Assembly (NCBI RefSeq): GCF_900105125.1
Contig: NZ_LT629750.1
Span: forward strand, 2,418,001-2,482,000
Direction of reading: 5' to 3'
Source: Bradyrhizobium canariense
Lineage (GTDB): Bacteria; Pseudomonadota; Alphaproteobacteria; Rhizobiales; Xanthobacteraceae
DNA: 64,000 bases
Under the pieces are notes generated by a model. It searched no databases and had not been told where the DNA came from. It saw nothing but the letters and a program-made list of their open reading frames with translations. Shown here piece after piece: positions 19,642 through 27,893 of this stretch (position 1 is its first letter; every line of letters begins with the position of its first letter). A program made the translations under genes and the position numbers.

Positions 19642-19774
19642 CGATCGCGGCGAGCCGGCGACCGCATCGAGGCCGGAGAACAGTGGACGACAACAACTGC
19701 AACCCGGAAACGCGTGACCGCTGCTCAATCCAAACACCTGGTGATCCCTCCCGATTCCAACCGATGACGCGGTT

Positions 19775-20449
19775 CTAGTCGTCGATCTCAACGCCAAGCC
19801 GTTTCAGGGTGGCGTCAACCCAGGTGCGGTCGTTCTTTCCCTGCTTGATCTCCTCGAGCTGTTTGAGCTCGGCGCGATGCTTGGCCTGCGTCGCCTTGAG
19901 GACATCCGCCGTCAGATCGAACGGGACGCAAACGATGCCATCACCATCGCCGACGATCAGATCGCCGGGCGCGATCACCATGCCGTCGATCGCGATCGGC
20001 ACATTGATTTCGCCGGGACCGTCCTTATAGGGGCCGCGATGCGTCACGCCGGCCGCGAACACCGGAAAGGTGCCGGCATGCAGCGTGTCGTAGTCCCGGA
20101 TCGCCCCGTAGATGACCATGCCCACGACCCCGCGCTGCTGCGCGTAGGAGGTCATGATTTCGCCGATCAGCGAATTCGTCAGATCGCCGCCGCCATCGAC
20201 GACGATGACATCACCGGGCTCTGCGAGATCGAGCGCCTTGTGCACCATCAGATTGTCGCCCGGGCGGGTTTTGACGGTAAATGCGGGTCCGGCAAGCACG
20301 CCGCTGGCATGAATCGGCCGAAGCCGTGCGCCACCCGCGAACATCCGCGACATGGAATCGCTGATATTGGCGACCGGCAGCTCGCGGAAACGGGCGATGG
20401 TTTCAGCATCGACCTTGCGGGTTCGCTTGCAGATCTGAAAGCCAATCAT
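19775..20449 (-). CDS. RraA-like aldolase, probable 4-carboxy-4-hydroxy-2-oxoadipate (CHA/HMG) aldolase
   Basis: The product (224 aa) has the RraA/HMG-aldolase core: GDVIVVDGGGDLTNSLIGEI, then about 20 residues later the active-site pair GAIRD. The C-terminal extension of about 60 residues matches class II pyruvate aldolases rather than the short RNase E inhibitor RraA. With LigJ next door it would split the hydratase product into pyruvate and oxaloacetate. GCAGGAG precedes ATG 20449. It is the first gene of the minus-strand group, divergent from a LysR gene. Confidence 0.85.
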   Translation of the reverse strand: MIGFQICKRTRKVDAETIARFRELPVANISDSMSRMFAGGARLRPIHASGVLAGPAFTVKTRPGDNLMVHKALDLAEPGDVIVVDGGGDLTNSLIGEIMTSYAQQRGVVGMVIYGAIRDYDTLHAGTFPVFAAGVTHRGPYKDGPGEINVPIAIDGMVIAPGDLIVGDGDGIVCVPFDLTADVLKATQAKHRAELKQLEEIKQGKNDRTWVDATLKRLGVEIDD

Positions 20450-20490
20450 AGCAACTCCTGCGACGATATTGCCGGACGCGGACGGTTCCC

Positions 20491-20526
20491 GATCCCTCGT
20501 TGTCTCAACGAGTTTTGACCGGGATC
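20491..20526. promoter_or_regulatory. Nested inverted repeat in the aldolase/LysR divergent region
   Basis: CTCGTTG-TCT-CAACGAG (20496-20512) is a perfect inverted repeat, enclosed by GATCCC (20491-20496) and GGGATC (20521-20526). It lies 42 nt before the aldolase start and is a good candidate binding site for the divergent LysR regulator or another repressor. A role as a transcript hairpin cannot be excluded. Confidence 0.4.
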
Positions 20527-20599
20527 ACGTTGCGCCCTGCACTGGGTGTCCTAAACCCATAGCTGGTATCCCCGATCACAGGGCCCGTCCAATACGATA

Positions 20600-20631
20600 T
20601 TGACAATGGGGAAATTCGTTTTGAGTATAAC
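20600..20631 (+). promoter_or_regulatory. Candidate promoter of the LysR gene
   Basis: TTGACA at 20600-20605 is followed by GTATAA/TATAAC near 20625-20631. The spacing is 19-20, longer than ideal. It ends only 4 nt before ATG 20635, which would give an almost leaderless transcript. Confidence 0.3.
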
Positions 20632-20634
20632 AGC

Positions 20635-21567
20635 ATGGAAATCCGTCATCTCCGCTACTTCATCGCGGTCGCCGAAGAGCTAAGCTTCAGCCGGGCGGCC
20701 AAGCGGCTGAACGTGAGCCAGCCTCCCCTCAGCGTGCAGATCCGGGCGTTGGAGACTGAGGTCGGCGTATCCCTGTTCACCCGCAACCGCCGCAAGGTGG
20801 AACTGACGCCTGCCGGTGAGCTGCTTCTGGAGCATGCGCGGCGTACCGTGGCGCATCTGGAGCACACCGCCGACATCGTTCGCCGCGCCGGACGCGGCGA
20901 AGCCGGTATCATACGGCTCGCATTTACCGGCTCCGTTCCGATGCGGGAGTCGTTCGCGCGGCTGCTGCGCACGTTTCGGGGCCGTTATCCGGACATACGG
21001 ATCGAGCTTCAGCACATGACGACCGGCCGCCAGTTTGAAGCCCTGACCGACGATCAGATCGACCTTGGGATTTTGCGCCCGCCGGCGGCGTTGCGGGAAA
21101 CGCGAAACATCGATCTGACCCCCATCTGGTATGACCAGCTCCGCCTGTTCATCCCCGCGGACCACGCCCAGGCGCATACCCACGCCCCCATCGCGATGAC
21201 AGAAGTGCTCAACGAGCCCTTCGTCGGGGTGGATCCGCAGGTCCATTGCGGCATGCATGAACACCTGATGTCGCTCTGTGGCGCGGCAGGCTTTACGCCG
21301 CGCATCGAGCAGGAAGCGCGTGAGCTGAGCACCGTGCTTGGACTGGTCGCCGCCGGCATCGGCGTCGCGGTCCTGCCGGCCTGTTACACCTGCATCGCAA
21401 TGCCCGGCGTCTTCAGCCGGCCGATCGCAGCCGACGACGCCGAAAGTTGGATGATGCTTGCCTCAAGAGCCAATGATAGCTCGCCGCTATTACAGCGATT
21501 TCTCGACGTAATAACTGAGCTCTTTCCCAGGGGCGCACGCCCGGAGATCGACCACGAACTCGTCTAG
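20635..21567 (+). CDS. LysR-family transcriptional regulator
   Basis: The product (310 aa) has the LysR winged helix at residues 1-60 (MEIRHLRYFIAVAEELSFSR, then LNVSQPPLSVQIRALE). A substrate-binding-like effector domain of the BenM/CatM style follows (LGILRPPA). It is divergent from the LigK/LigJ-like genes, the usual arrangement for a LysR activator of an aromatic catabolic operon. It is probably induced by a pathway intermediate such as a carboxylic acid. Confidence 0.93.
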   Translation: MEIRHLRYFIAVAEELSFSRAAKRLNVSQPPLSVQIRALETEVGVSLFTRNRRKVELTPAGELLLEHARRTVAHLEHTADIVRRAGRGEAGIIRLAFTGSVPMRESFARLLRTFRGRYPDIRIELQHMTTGRQFEALTDDQIDLGILRPPAALRETRNIDLTPIWYDQLRLFIPADHAQAHTHAPIAMTEVLNEPFVGVDPQVHCGMHEHLMSLCGAAGFTPRIEQEARELSTVLGLVAAGIGVAVLPACYTCIAMPGVFSRPIAADDAESWMMLASRANDSSPLLQRFLDVITELFPRGARPEIDHELV

Positions 21568-21744
21568 CTCTCGGCGCAGCGGCCATCACAGGCCTTAAGC
21601 ACAAACATATCCATCTCGAAATTTTGAACTGTGGGCTGCGGGACTTTGTCCGCGCAACTGCGGCGACCCATTGCACCGACTGAAGATGTCATGAATGGTG
21701 GCGCCGATTTCGCCCGCCCTCTTACAACTTGGATTTAGCTTTCA

Positions 21745-22662
21745 GTGTTGATCACAGATACCCAGGTGCACCTCTGGGAAGCCCATCGCCCCGATCGTCC
21801 GTGGCCTGCCGACCAGATCGGAAAACCTTCTTTCGTCGCAGTTCCCGGCGCACGGCCGCATCGGCCGGAGCCGCTTGGCGCGGACGAGCTGATCGGAATG
21901 ATGGACCGCACCGGGATCGATCGCGCCGTGATCGTGCCGCCATCCCCGGTTGGCGACAGCAATGACACCGCGCTTGAGGCGGCCCGGCGATTTCCGCAGC
22001 GGTTCGCCGTCATGGGCCGCTTCAATCCCGAGGCCGATCATGCGCGCGAAAGCCTGGAAACCTGGCTGCAACAGCCCGGCATGCTCGGCATTCGCATGAC
22101 ATTTTTCAAACCAGTGTGGGCGCGCTGGCTCGCTCCCGGGATCATCGATTGGTTCTGGAGCGGCTGCGAGCGGCTCGGCATCCCGATCATGGCGCTCGCG
22201 CCGGGACTGCTCAGCGAGATCGCTGTTCTCGCCGAGCGCTATCCCGGCCTCACGATCATTCTCGATCACATGGCCCGGCGCAGCGACCTTCGCGACGCGG
22301 AATGTTTCGCCGATCTCGACGATCTGCTTGCGCTCGCGCGGCTCCCGAATATCGCGGTGAAGGCCACGGCGTTGCCTTGCTACACCAATGAATCCTATCC
22401 CTTCGCCAACCTCACGCCGTACCTGAAACGAACATTCGAAGCGTTCAGTGCGCATCGCATCATGTGGGGATCCGATCTCACCCGATTGCCCTGCTCATAT
22501 GCGGAATGTCTCGATCATATGCGACGCGAGCTGGATTTCCTCACCGACGACGATCGCGCGCTTGTTTTGGGAGGCACGGCCCAGGCATTGTTGCGCTGGC
22601 CGGAGAACCGCACTCCGGCAATGACCAAAATCAAGACGACGAATGAGGCTCGCCATGACTGA
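21745..22662 (+). CDS. Amidohydrolase 2 family protein
   Basis: This 305-residue TIM-barrel hydrolase starts LITDTQVHLWEAH, with QVH in place of HxH, a variant known in COG3618. It has IILDHMARR and WGSDLTRLPCSY with the metal-binding Asp intact. The start is GTG 21745 or TTG 21748, with only weak ribosome sites. It lies 177 nt after the LysR gene and overlaps the start of a Bug receptor gene. It is a relative of the amidohydrolase at 16274 and may hydrolyse a lactone from the same pathway. Confidence 0.86.
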   Translation: MLITDTQVHLWEAHRPDRPWPADQIGKPSFVAVPGARPHRPEPLGADELIGMMDRTGIDRAVIVPPSPVGDSNDTALEAARRFPQRFAVMGRFNPEADHARESLETWLQQPGMLGIRMTFFKPVWARWLAPGIIDWFWSGCERLGIPIMALAPGLLSEIAVLAERYPGLTIILDHMARRSDLRDAECFADLDDLLALARLPNIAVKATALPCYTNESYPFANLTPYLKRTFEAFSAHRIMWGSDLTRLPCSYAECLDHMRRELDFLTDDDRALVLGGTAQALLRWPENRTPAMTKIKTTNEARHD

Positions 22663-23641
22663 TCAAATGGATCGACGCGCAATTCTATCGCTTCTGGCAG
22701 GCGTGGGCGTGATGGCGGCTCGACCGAGCGCTGGTCTCGCCGCAACCTATCCGGATCATCCGATCCGCGTCGCGGTGCCGTTCTCGGCCGGCGGCGCGGT
22801 CGACATCGTCGCGCGCACCGTGATGGATCAGGTCAGCCCGCAACTCGGCCAACCCGTCGTCATCGAGGACCGCCCCGGCGCCAACGGCAACATCGCACCG
22901 GCCTTCGTCGCGAGGGCCGCGCCTGATGGCTACACGGTGTTGATCGGCGCCAACGGGCTCGCCACCAACGAGTCGTTGTTCGACAACCTGTCCTTCAAGG
23001 CGATGCAGGATTTCGAGCCCATCGTGCTGGTGGGGTACTCGCCGCTTATCCTTGTCGTCCAGCCGTCGTTCGAAGCCAAGACGGTGAAGGACCTTGTCGA
23101 CATGGCGAAGGCTGCGCCGGGCAAGCTCACTTATGCGTCCGCCGGCAACGGCACGTCGGGCCACCTCGCGGCCGAAATCTTCAAACAGGTGCTAGGGATC
23201 GATGCACTGCACGTTCCCTACAAGGGCGGCGCGCAGGCCCTCGTCGACATCATCGCCGGCCGCATCTCATTCATGTTTGTCGATCCCGTTCAGGTCATGC
23301 CGCAGATCAAGGCAAACCAGCTCCGCGCCATCGCCGTCAGTTCGGCTGAGCGTCTCGCATTGTTGCCCGACGTCCCGACGATCACGGAAGCGGGTTATCC
23401 CGGTGTCGAAGCAACCGTGTGGTGGGGCTTTCTTGTTCCAGCCCATACGCCCGGTGACATCGTGATGCGACTGAACAAGGAAATTAATATCGCGCTGGGA
23501 GATCAGAAGGTGAAAGACACCCTGCTCGCGATGGGCGTCGTCATCAAGGGCGGTTCACCGGACGATTTCAAAGCCTTTCTCAAATCGGAAACGGACAAAT
23601 GGGCGACCATTATCCGAACCGCCAACATCAAGGCCGACTGA
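22655..23641 (+). CDS. Bug/TctC-family tripartite tricarboxylate receptor
   Basis: The product (328 aa) has a twin-arginine-like leader (MDRRAILSLLAG) ending near GLAA. The Bug fold follows: YPDHPIRVAVPFSAGGAVDI, ENRPGANG-type segment DRPGANGNIA and LTYASAGNGTSGHLAAE. ATG 22655 has GAGG 6 nt upstream and overlaps the amidohydrolase stop; ATG 22643 is an alternative. These periplasmic receptors bind carboxylates. No TctA/TctB membrane genes are nearby, so it may work with a distant permease or as a sensor. Confidence 0.92.
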   Translation: MTDQMDRRAILSLLAGVGVMAARPSAGLAATYPDHPIRVAVPFSAGGAVDIVARTVMDQVSPQLGQPVVIEDRPGANGNIAPAFVARAAPDGYTVLIGANGLATNESLFDNLSFKAMQDFEPIVLVGYSPLILVVQPSFEAKTVKDLVDMAKAAPGKLTYASAGNGTSGHLAAEIFKQVLGIDALHVPYKGGAQALVDIIAGRISFMFVDPVQVMPQIKANQLRAIAVSSAERLALLPDVPTITEAGYPGVEATVWWGFLVPAHTPGDIVMRLNKEINIALGDQKVKDTLLAMGVVIKGGSPDDFKAFLKSETDKWATIIRTANIKAD

Positions 23642-23684
23642 TCTTAATCCAGGCCGTCCGTTCGCCTGCATCGGCGCAGGCAAA

Positions 23685-23718
23685 GGCCGGGAGGCGCGTT
23701 TAATGCGTCCTCCCGGCC
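23685..23718. terminator. Stem-loop between convergent receptor and CapA-like genes
   Basis: GGCCGGGAGG (23685-23694) pairs perfectly with CCTCCCGGCC (23709-23718), and an inner CGC/GCG extends the stem. It has no T-run, so termination is plausible but not certain. Confidence 0.5.
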
Positions 23719-23752
23719 CCATCCCGTGCAATGACGGCCTCAGGCCGGCACG

Positions 23753-24847
23753 CTATGCGGTCGCAAGCACCTTGCCCGAAGCCGCGTTCCCGGCTGCAAG
23801 CTCCAGGTGATTGCCTGCCGACAGCACGATCGTATTTCCAAGCTTCTTGCTCAGTTGCTCAAAGCGACCCAGGATTTCCTTGCCCGCACCGGTCTCCGCG
23901 CCATGGACACAGATGTCGTTGTGCTCATTGCGTCGCACCGGCAACAGCTCGATCGCGGTGATCTTCTTGTTCGAAATCGCGCAGCGCAGCGCCAGTCCAT
24001 CGAGGTGACGGCCGCGCATGACGTCCCAGTCGAACACAAAATTGCCAAGGCTGTAGAACACCGGCCTGCCCTGATAGATTTCGGCGGCCTGAACCACGTG
24101 CGGATGATGGCCGAACACCATATCCGCTCCCGCATCGATCGCGGCGCGGGCGATTTCCCGCTGATACGCGACCGGTTCATCCCGCGATGACACGCCCCAA
24201 TGGCAGGACAGAATCACGAGATCGACTTTGGTTCGCAGCGCGCGGACGTCATCGCGCATCGCTTCGAGCTCGGCCGGGTCCGCAAAGGTGTGCGTGATCG
24301 GCTCGGCGCCCGGCATCTCCAATGCCCGGTGGCCCGGTTCATAGGCGGCGTGCGCCTTGATGGTGGCGCAGCCGGGACTATTGGCGGAGGCCGCGTGATT
24401 GCTCGGCCAGAACACCGAGGTGTAGCTCAGGAACCCCAGGCGGATTCCGTTCTTTTCGATGATGACGGGTTTCCTTGCCTCGGCAAGGGTCTCGCCGACA
24501 CCGCAATGAAGGATTCCGATTTGATCCAGCACCTTGACGCTGGCGACCGCCGCACTCGCGGGATAGGCCACGTTGCTCGCACAGCTGACGCCGGCATAGC
24601 CGGCTTTCTTCAGCGCCGGCCCGACCTTGGCCCCGGAGTGGCGCCAGCCGGCCTTGTGCGGAATGTCCGGCTGCGCGGGACTGGCTGACGGCTCCGCGAG
24701 CGGCCCTTCCAATTGACCGAACACGACGTCTGCCGATGACAGCATGTCGCGCACATTGACGAATGCGCTGTCGGGATCCGGCCTGTTCTGGATGTTGGTG
24801 TCGCCCAGGATCAGAAGGGTTTGGTCGGCGTGTTTATCTTGTTTCAT
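23753..24847 (-). CDS. CapA/PgsA-like metallophosphatase-fold protein
   Basis: This 364-residue protein of the capsule-synthesis (CapA) family has LILGDTNI near the start, ILSCHWGVS, FGHHPHVVQ and VFYSLGNFVFDWD, which line the metal site. It lacks the membrane anchor or signal peptide of polyglutamate-synthesis CapA and appears cytoplasmic. It lies 53 nt after the MFS gene on the same strand, probably in one transcript. Stand-alone members of this group have no well-defined role, so a polymer function should not be assumed. Confidence 0.85.
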   Translation of the reverse strand: MKQDKHADQTLLILGDTNIQNRPDPDSAFVNVRDMLSSADVVFGQLEGPLAEPSASPAQPDIPHKAGWRHSGAKVGPALKKAGYAGVSCASNVAYPASAAVASVKVLDQIGILHCGVGETLAEARKPVIIEKNGIRLGFLSYTSVFWPSNHAASANSPGCATIKAHAAYEPGHRALEMPGAEPITHTFADPAELEAMRDDVRALRTKVDLVILSCHWGVSSRDEPVAYQREIARAAIDAGADMVFGHHPHVVQAAEIYQGRPVFYSLGNFVFDWDVMRGRHLDGLALRCAISNKKITAIELLPVRRNEHNDICVHGAETGAGKEILGRFEQLSKKLGNTIVLSAGNHLELAAGNAASGKVLATA

Positions 24848-24900
24848 CGTTGTTGCCTCGGAGATTGGGAATAAGGAGAGTTGCTTGGGATGATGGAATG

Positions 24901-26286
24901 TCAGGCCGCGCTCTCGGCCGAACGAGAAGCAGGCGCCGCTTCACTCGCCCGTTCAGGCGCGATCGACTCCAGCGAACGCTGATTGGTTTCGATGCCGAAG
25001 AAGAAAACGCCGAGCGCCAACAGGAAATAGAGTGACGAAATGGCGTAAAGCACCGAAGGAAGGCCGTAGGATTCGTAAAGCGATACGACGAGATAAGGCG
25101 ATGCGATGACCGCAATCCGCCCCGTCATCTGCGCGATGCCAGAGCCGCGGAAGCGATACTCGGTCGGAAACAGTTCCGGCGTATAGCCGCCGAGACCGAA
25201 ACCGATCATCAGGCTCATGCCGCCTTGCAGGAAGAAGCCGAACACCAGCACCCAGGTCGGATCGGTTTGCTGCGAATAGGCCAGCGCAAACACGCCGCAC
25301 CATATGGCCGCCAACAGCGTGCCGCGCCGGCGGCCGATCCAGTCGGAGGTCAGCATGCCGACGAGAGGTCCGAGCGAACTTCCCAGCGCCATCACGGTCG
25401 CGAAGCCCAGCGACTTGGTGACGCTCATGCCCTGTTTGACGAAAAACGTCGGCACCCAATAGGAGAAGCTGTAGGAGCCGACCAGGCACGTGATGCAAAC
25501 TGCCATCGCAAGCAAGGTGCGCGAGATGACCCCACGCGAGAACAGCACGGAGATCGGTACCCAGACCGGTGCGGATGCCGCCAGCGCCGTCACCGGAGGA
25601 AGCGGTCCTCCCTTCGAAGCCTCGGCCTCGATTTCCAGCATCACCCGCTCGGCTTCTTCGTTGCGGCCACGCGATTCCAGCCAGCGCGGAGATTCCGGCA
25701 GCTTGCGGCGCAGGAACCAGACCCACAACGCGCCGAGCCCGCCGATCAGATACATCGGCCGCCACCCAAATGCCGGAATGACGAACAGGCCGATGAAATT
25801 GACGCAGAATGTCGAGGCCATCGACACCACGCTGATCAGGCCGAGCGCCCAGCCGCGCCGCTGCGGCGGCACGAACTCGCTGACCATGCCGTAGCCGACC
25901 ACATATTCCGCGCCGATCCCGATACCCATGACGAAACGCAGCGCCGTCAGCCACGTCATCGACGGTGCGAACATCGAGAACAGGCACATGGTGCCGAAAA
26001 TCATCAGATTAAACTGATAGGCAAATCGCCTGCCGTAGCGGTCGCCGAGCAATCCCGTCATCAGCGCGCCGACAGCGAGACCGGCAAAAGTGATGGAGAT
26101 GTAGTGGGCGTTCATCTCGATGGTCGACCAGCCCTCCTTGACCAGGGCTCCGAGAACGCCGGCCGCCATCTGGTTGTCGAACCCGTCGAAGAACATCCCG
26201 AGCCCGACCAGAGTCAGGATCCGCCACTGAAACGATCCCATCGGCAGCCGGTCGAGCCGACCCGCAGCATTCACTGAACCAGCCAT
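24901..26286 (-). CDS. MFS transporter (sugar/aromatic-acid carrier type)
   Basis: This 461-residue twelve-helix carrier has GLLGDRYGRRFAYQ in the first half, GLGGYTPELFPTEYR near helix 10 and DWIGRRRG in the second half. PTEYRFRG is typical of the AAHS and sugar-porter groups. I chose ATG 26286 (MAGSVNAAGR); the upstream extension to 26355 reads like non-coding leader. The gene is divergent from a LysR regulator. Confidence 0.92.
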   Translation of the reverse strand: MAGSVNAAGRLDRLPMGSFQWRILTLVGLGMFFDGFDNQMAAGVLGALVKEGWSTIEMNAHYISITFAGLAVGALMTGLLGDRYGRRFAYQFNLMIFGTMCLFSMFAPSMTWLTALRFVMGIGIGAEYVVGYGMVSEFVPPQRRGWALGLISVVSMASTFCVNFIGLFVIPAFGWRPMYLIGGLGALWVWFLRRKLPESPRWLESRGRNEEAERVMLEIEAEASKGGPLPPVTALAASAPVWVPISVLFSRGVISRTLLAMAVCITCLVGSYSFSYWVPTFFVKQGMSVTKSLGFATVMALGSSLGPLVGMLTSDWIGRRRGTLLAAIWCGVFALAYSQQTDPTWVLVFGFFLQGGMSLMIGFGLGGYTPELFPTEYRFRGSGIAQMTGRIAVIASPYLVVSLYESYGLPSVLYAISSLYFLLALGVFFFGIETNQRSLESIAPERASEAAPASRSAESAA

Positions 26287-26454
26287 TACAGACGTTTCTC
26301 CCGGGAATTCCGGCGTCAACGGCCGGTATTGGGAGTAAAATACGCAGAACAGCACCGGCGGGGTATGCTAATTTGATCATTGCAACGATGACTTATCCTG
26401 AGAGCAGACCGTGAACCTGCCGCGCAGACCTGCAGATGAATGCCGGAGGCATTG

Positions 26455-27405
26455 ATGGGACGGAAACTTCCGCCGCTCAACGCCCTTCGCGCGTTCGAAG
26501 TCGCCGCCCGCACCGGGAACTTCACCAAGGCAGCCAAAAGCCTGAACGTCTCGCAAGGCGCCGTGAGCCGGCACATTGCGCAGCTTGAGGCTTTCCTGGG
26601 TCTGCGCCTGTTCGTCCGCGGTCAACGCGATGTCCGGCTGACGCCGCAGGGCGTGGAGTATGCCCAGGTCATCCGCGACGCGTTCGATCGTATCGAGTTC
26701 GCAACGCAGGCCAGACGCCAGGAAACGCAAAACCGTGTCGTGCGCATCCGGTTATTTCCAACGGTAGCAATGAAATGGCTGATCGGACGGCTTAGCCGGT
26801 TTCATGCCCTTCACCCCGCCATCAACGTCCAGGTCACGATCGCCAACGATCTTGTCGATATGGGCGCCGAGGAAATCGACTTCACGATCCAGATCCCGGC
26901 CCTACCGAAGCCCGGCATCCGCTACGACACATTGTTTCCGATCGAACTGCTTCCGGTGTGCAGTCCCGCGCAGCTTGCCGGAACTCCGGCGCTGCGGGAG
27001 CCGCGTGACCTGCTCGATCGCACGCTGCTTCATTCGATGAAGCGGCCCCACGACTGGCTGACCTGGTTTGACGCCGCCAACATCACGCCCGGCAAGCTTC
27101 GCGAAGGATTGACGTTCGGCAATTCGTCGCTGGCCTATCAAGCCGCAATCGACGGCCTCGGCGTCGCCATGGCCCATGTCGAACTGGTGCAGGATGATCT
27201 CAATGCGGGCCGCCTCGTGGCGGTCCATCCGCTCGTGGTGCGGACGTCAGAAAGCTACCATCTGGTCGGCCGCGAAGCCGAGAGCGGCCGCGCCGAAGTC
27301 GCCGCATTCCGTGACTGGCTGTTGACAGAGGTCGAAATCGACCGGTCGCAGATGCCTGATGTCGTCCCGGCCCCGCGAGGCCCGAATCCAAACCTTCGGC
27401 ACTAA
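26455..27405 (+). CDS. LysR-family regulator, GcvA-like
   Basis: The product (316 aa) starts GRKLPPLNALRAFEVAARTGNF and has the helix-turn-helix LNVSQGAVSRHIAQLE. The tail is of the GcvA/AmpR group. GGAGG lies 5 nt before ATG 26455. It faces away from the MFS/CapA-like pair with a 168-base gap, so those genes are its probable targets. Confidence 0.92.
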   Translation: MGRKLPPLNALRAFEVAARTGNFTKAAKSLNVSQGAVSRHIAQLEAFLGLRLFVRGQRDVRLTPQGVEYAQVIRDAFDRIEFATQARRQETQNRVVRIRLFPTVAMKWLIGRLSRFHALHPAINVQVTIANDLVDMGAEEIDFTIQIPALPKPGIRYDTLFPIELLPVCSPAQLAGTPALREPRDLLDRTLLHSMKRPHDWLTWFDAANITPGKLREGLTFGNSSLAYQAAIDGLGVAMAHVELVQDDLNAGRLVAVHPLVVRTSESYHLVGREAESGRAEVAAFRDWLLTEVEIDRSQMPDVVPAPRGPNPNLRH

Positions 27406-27437
27406 GCCTGCGTCATCGCCGCCGGCTCGTCGACAAC

Positions 27438-27545
27438 TTACGCGCCCACATCCGGCAGGCTGGCAGCCGCAATCGCAATGAGCTGGGCCAGACGGTGTCC
27501 GATCCGGGACGGCGCCCTGCGCAGTAATGTAGCTACCTGTTGCAT
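27438..27545 (-). CDS. Possible 35-residue small protein
   Basis: ATG 27545 is preceded by the purine-rich GGAAGGAAG about 7 nt upstream. It opens a frame starting MQQVATLLRR with a hydrophobic stretch LAQLIAIAAASL. Such short amphipathic proteins occur in these genomes, but a frame this short can arise by chance. I do not recognise it. Confidence 0.25.
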   Translation of the reverse strand: MQQVATLLRRAPSRIGHRLAQLIAIAAASLPDVGA

Positions 27546-27758
27546 GACCCAACTTCCTTCCGCGCCGGCGGAAAACTGTCCGCAAACCAGCGCTTTTCAG
27601 GAAAATGGGCTGTGAAATCAGGGGTGTCGAGACCGCGGAGAAAATAGCAACACCAGCATCGCCGGGCCTGCCGATGGCAGTGGTTTTATTGCCGTGGCGC
27701 GGCCGGCAAGGGACGAAATTTTCTCCCGAAAATCGGGCCTTTGGCCTTGAGCCGGCGC

Positions 27759-27875
27759 CTATCCGAAAGCCGTCTCGAAACGCTTGACGCAGTTCGGCCG
27801 TGCTTCAGGGTTAATGATGCGCGGCTGGCGCTTGCCGGCCGGCGCGTCAAGCACCTGCCCGGCCTCCTGCCCTCC
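27759..27875 (-). pseudogene. Remnant of D-2-hydroxyacid dehydrogenase gene (3' end only)
   Basis: On the minus strand this stretch encodes GKRQPRIINPEARPNCVKRF and then ETAFG followed by a stop. It closely matches the end of the intact dehydrogenase at 33475-34524 (GKRPPRIINPEVWPSYVKRF, then EKAFG). Flanking DNA with GAAATTTTCTCCC is also shared with the stretch after that gene. Upstream of about 27875 the similarity stops. A TAG replaces the Tyr codon near the end. It is therefore a truncated duplicate lying next to an amidase gene, as the intact copy does. Confidence 0.8.
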
Positions 27876-27893
27876 GTCAAACTCCCCGCTTCA

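Larger units (their letters stand above)
27406..27893. other. Intergenic region with gene debris and a possible small ORF
   Basis: These 488 bases between the LysR gene and the first amidase gene contain a fragment of a dehydrogenase gene and a possible 35-codon ORF, both listed separately. The rest shows nothing I can name. Confidence 0.6.

Noticed and set aside
19642..19797. N-terminal extension of the LigJ-like protein
   Set aside because: The extra residues do not resemble the family and overlap the aldolase gene end.
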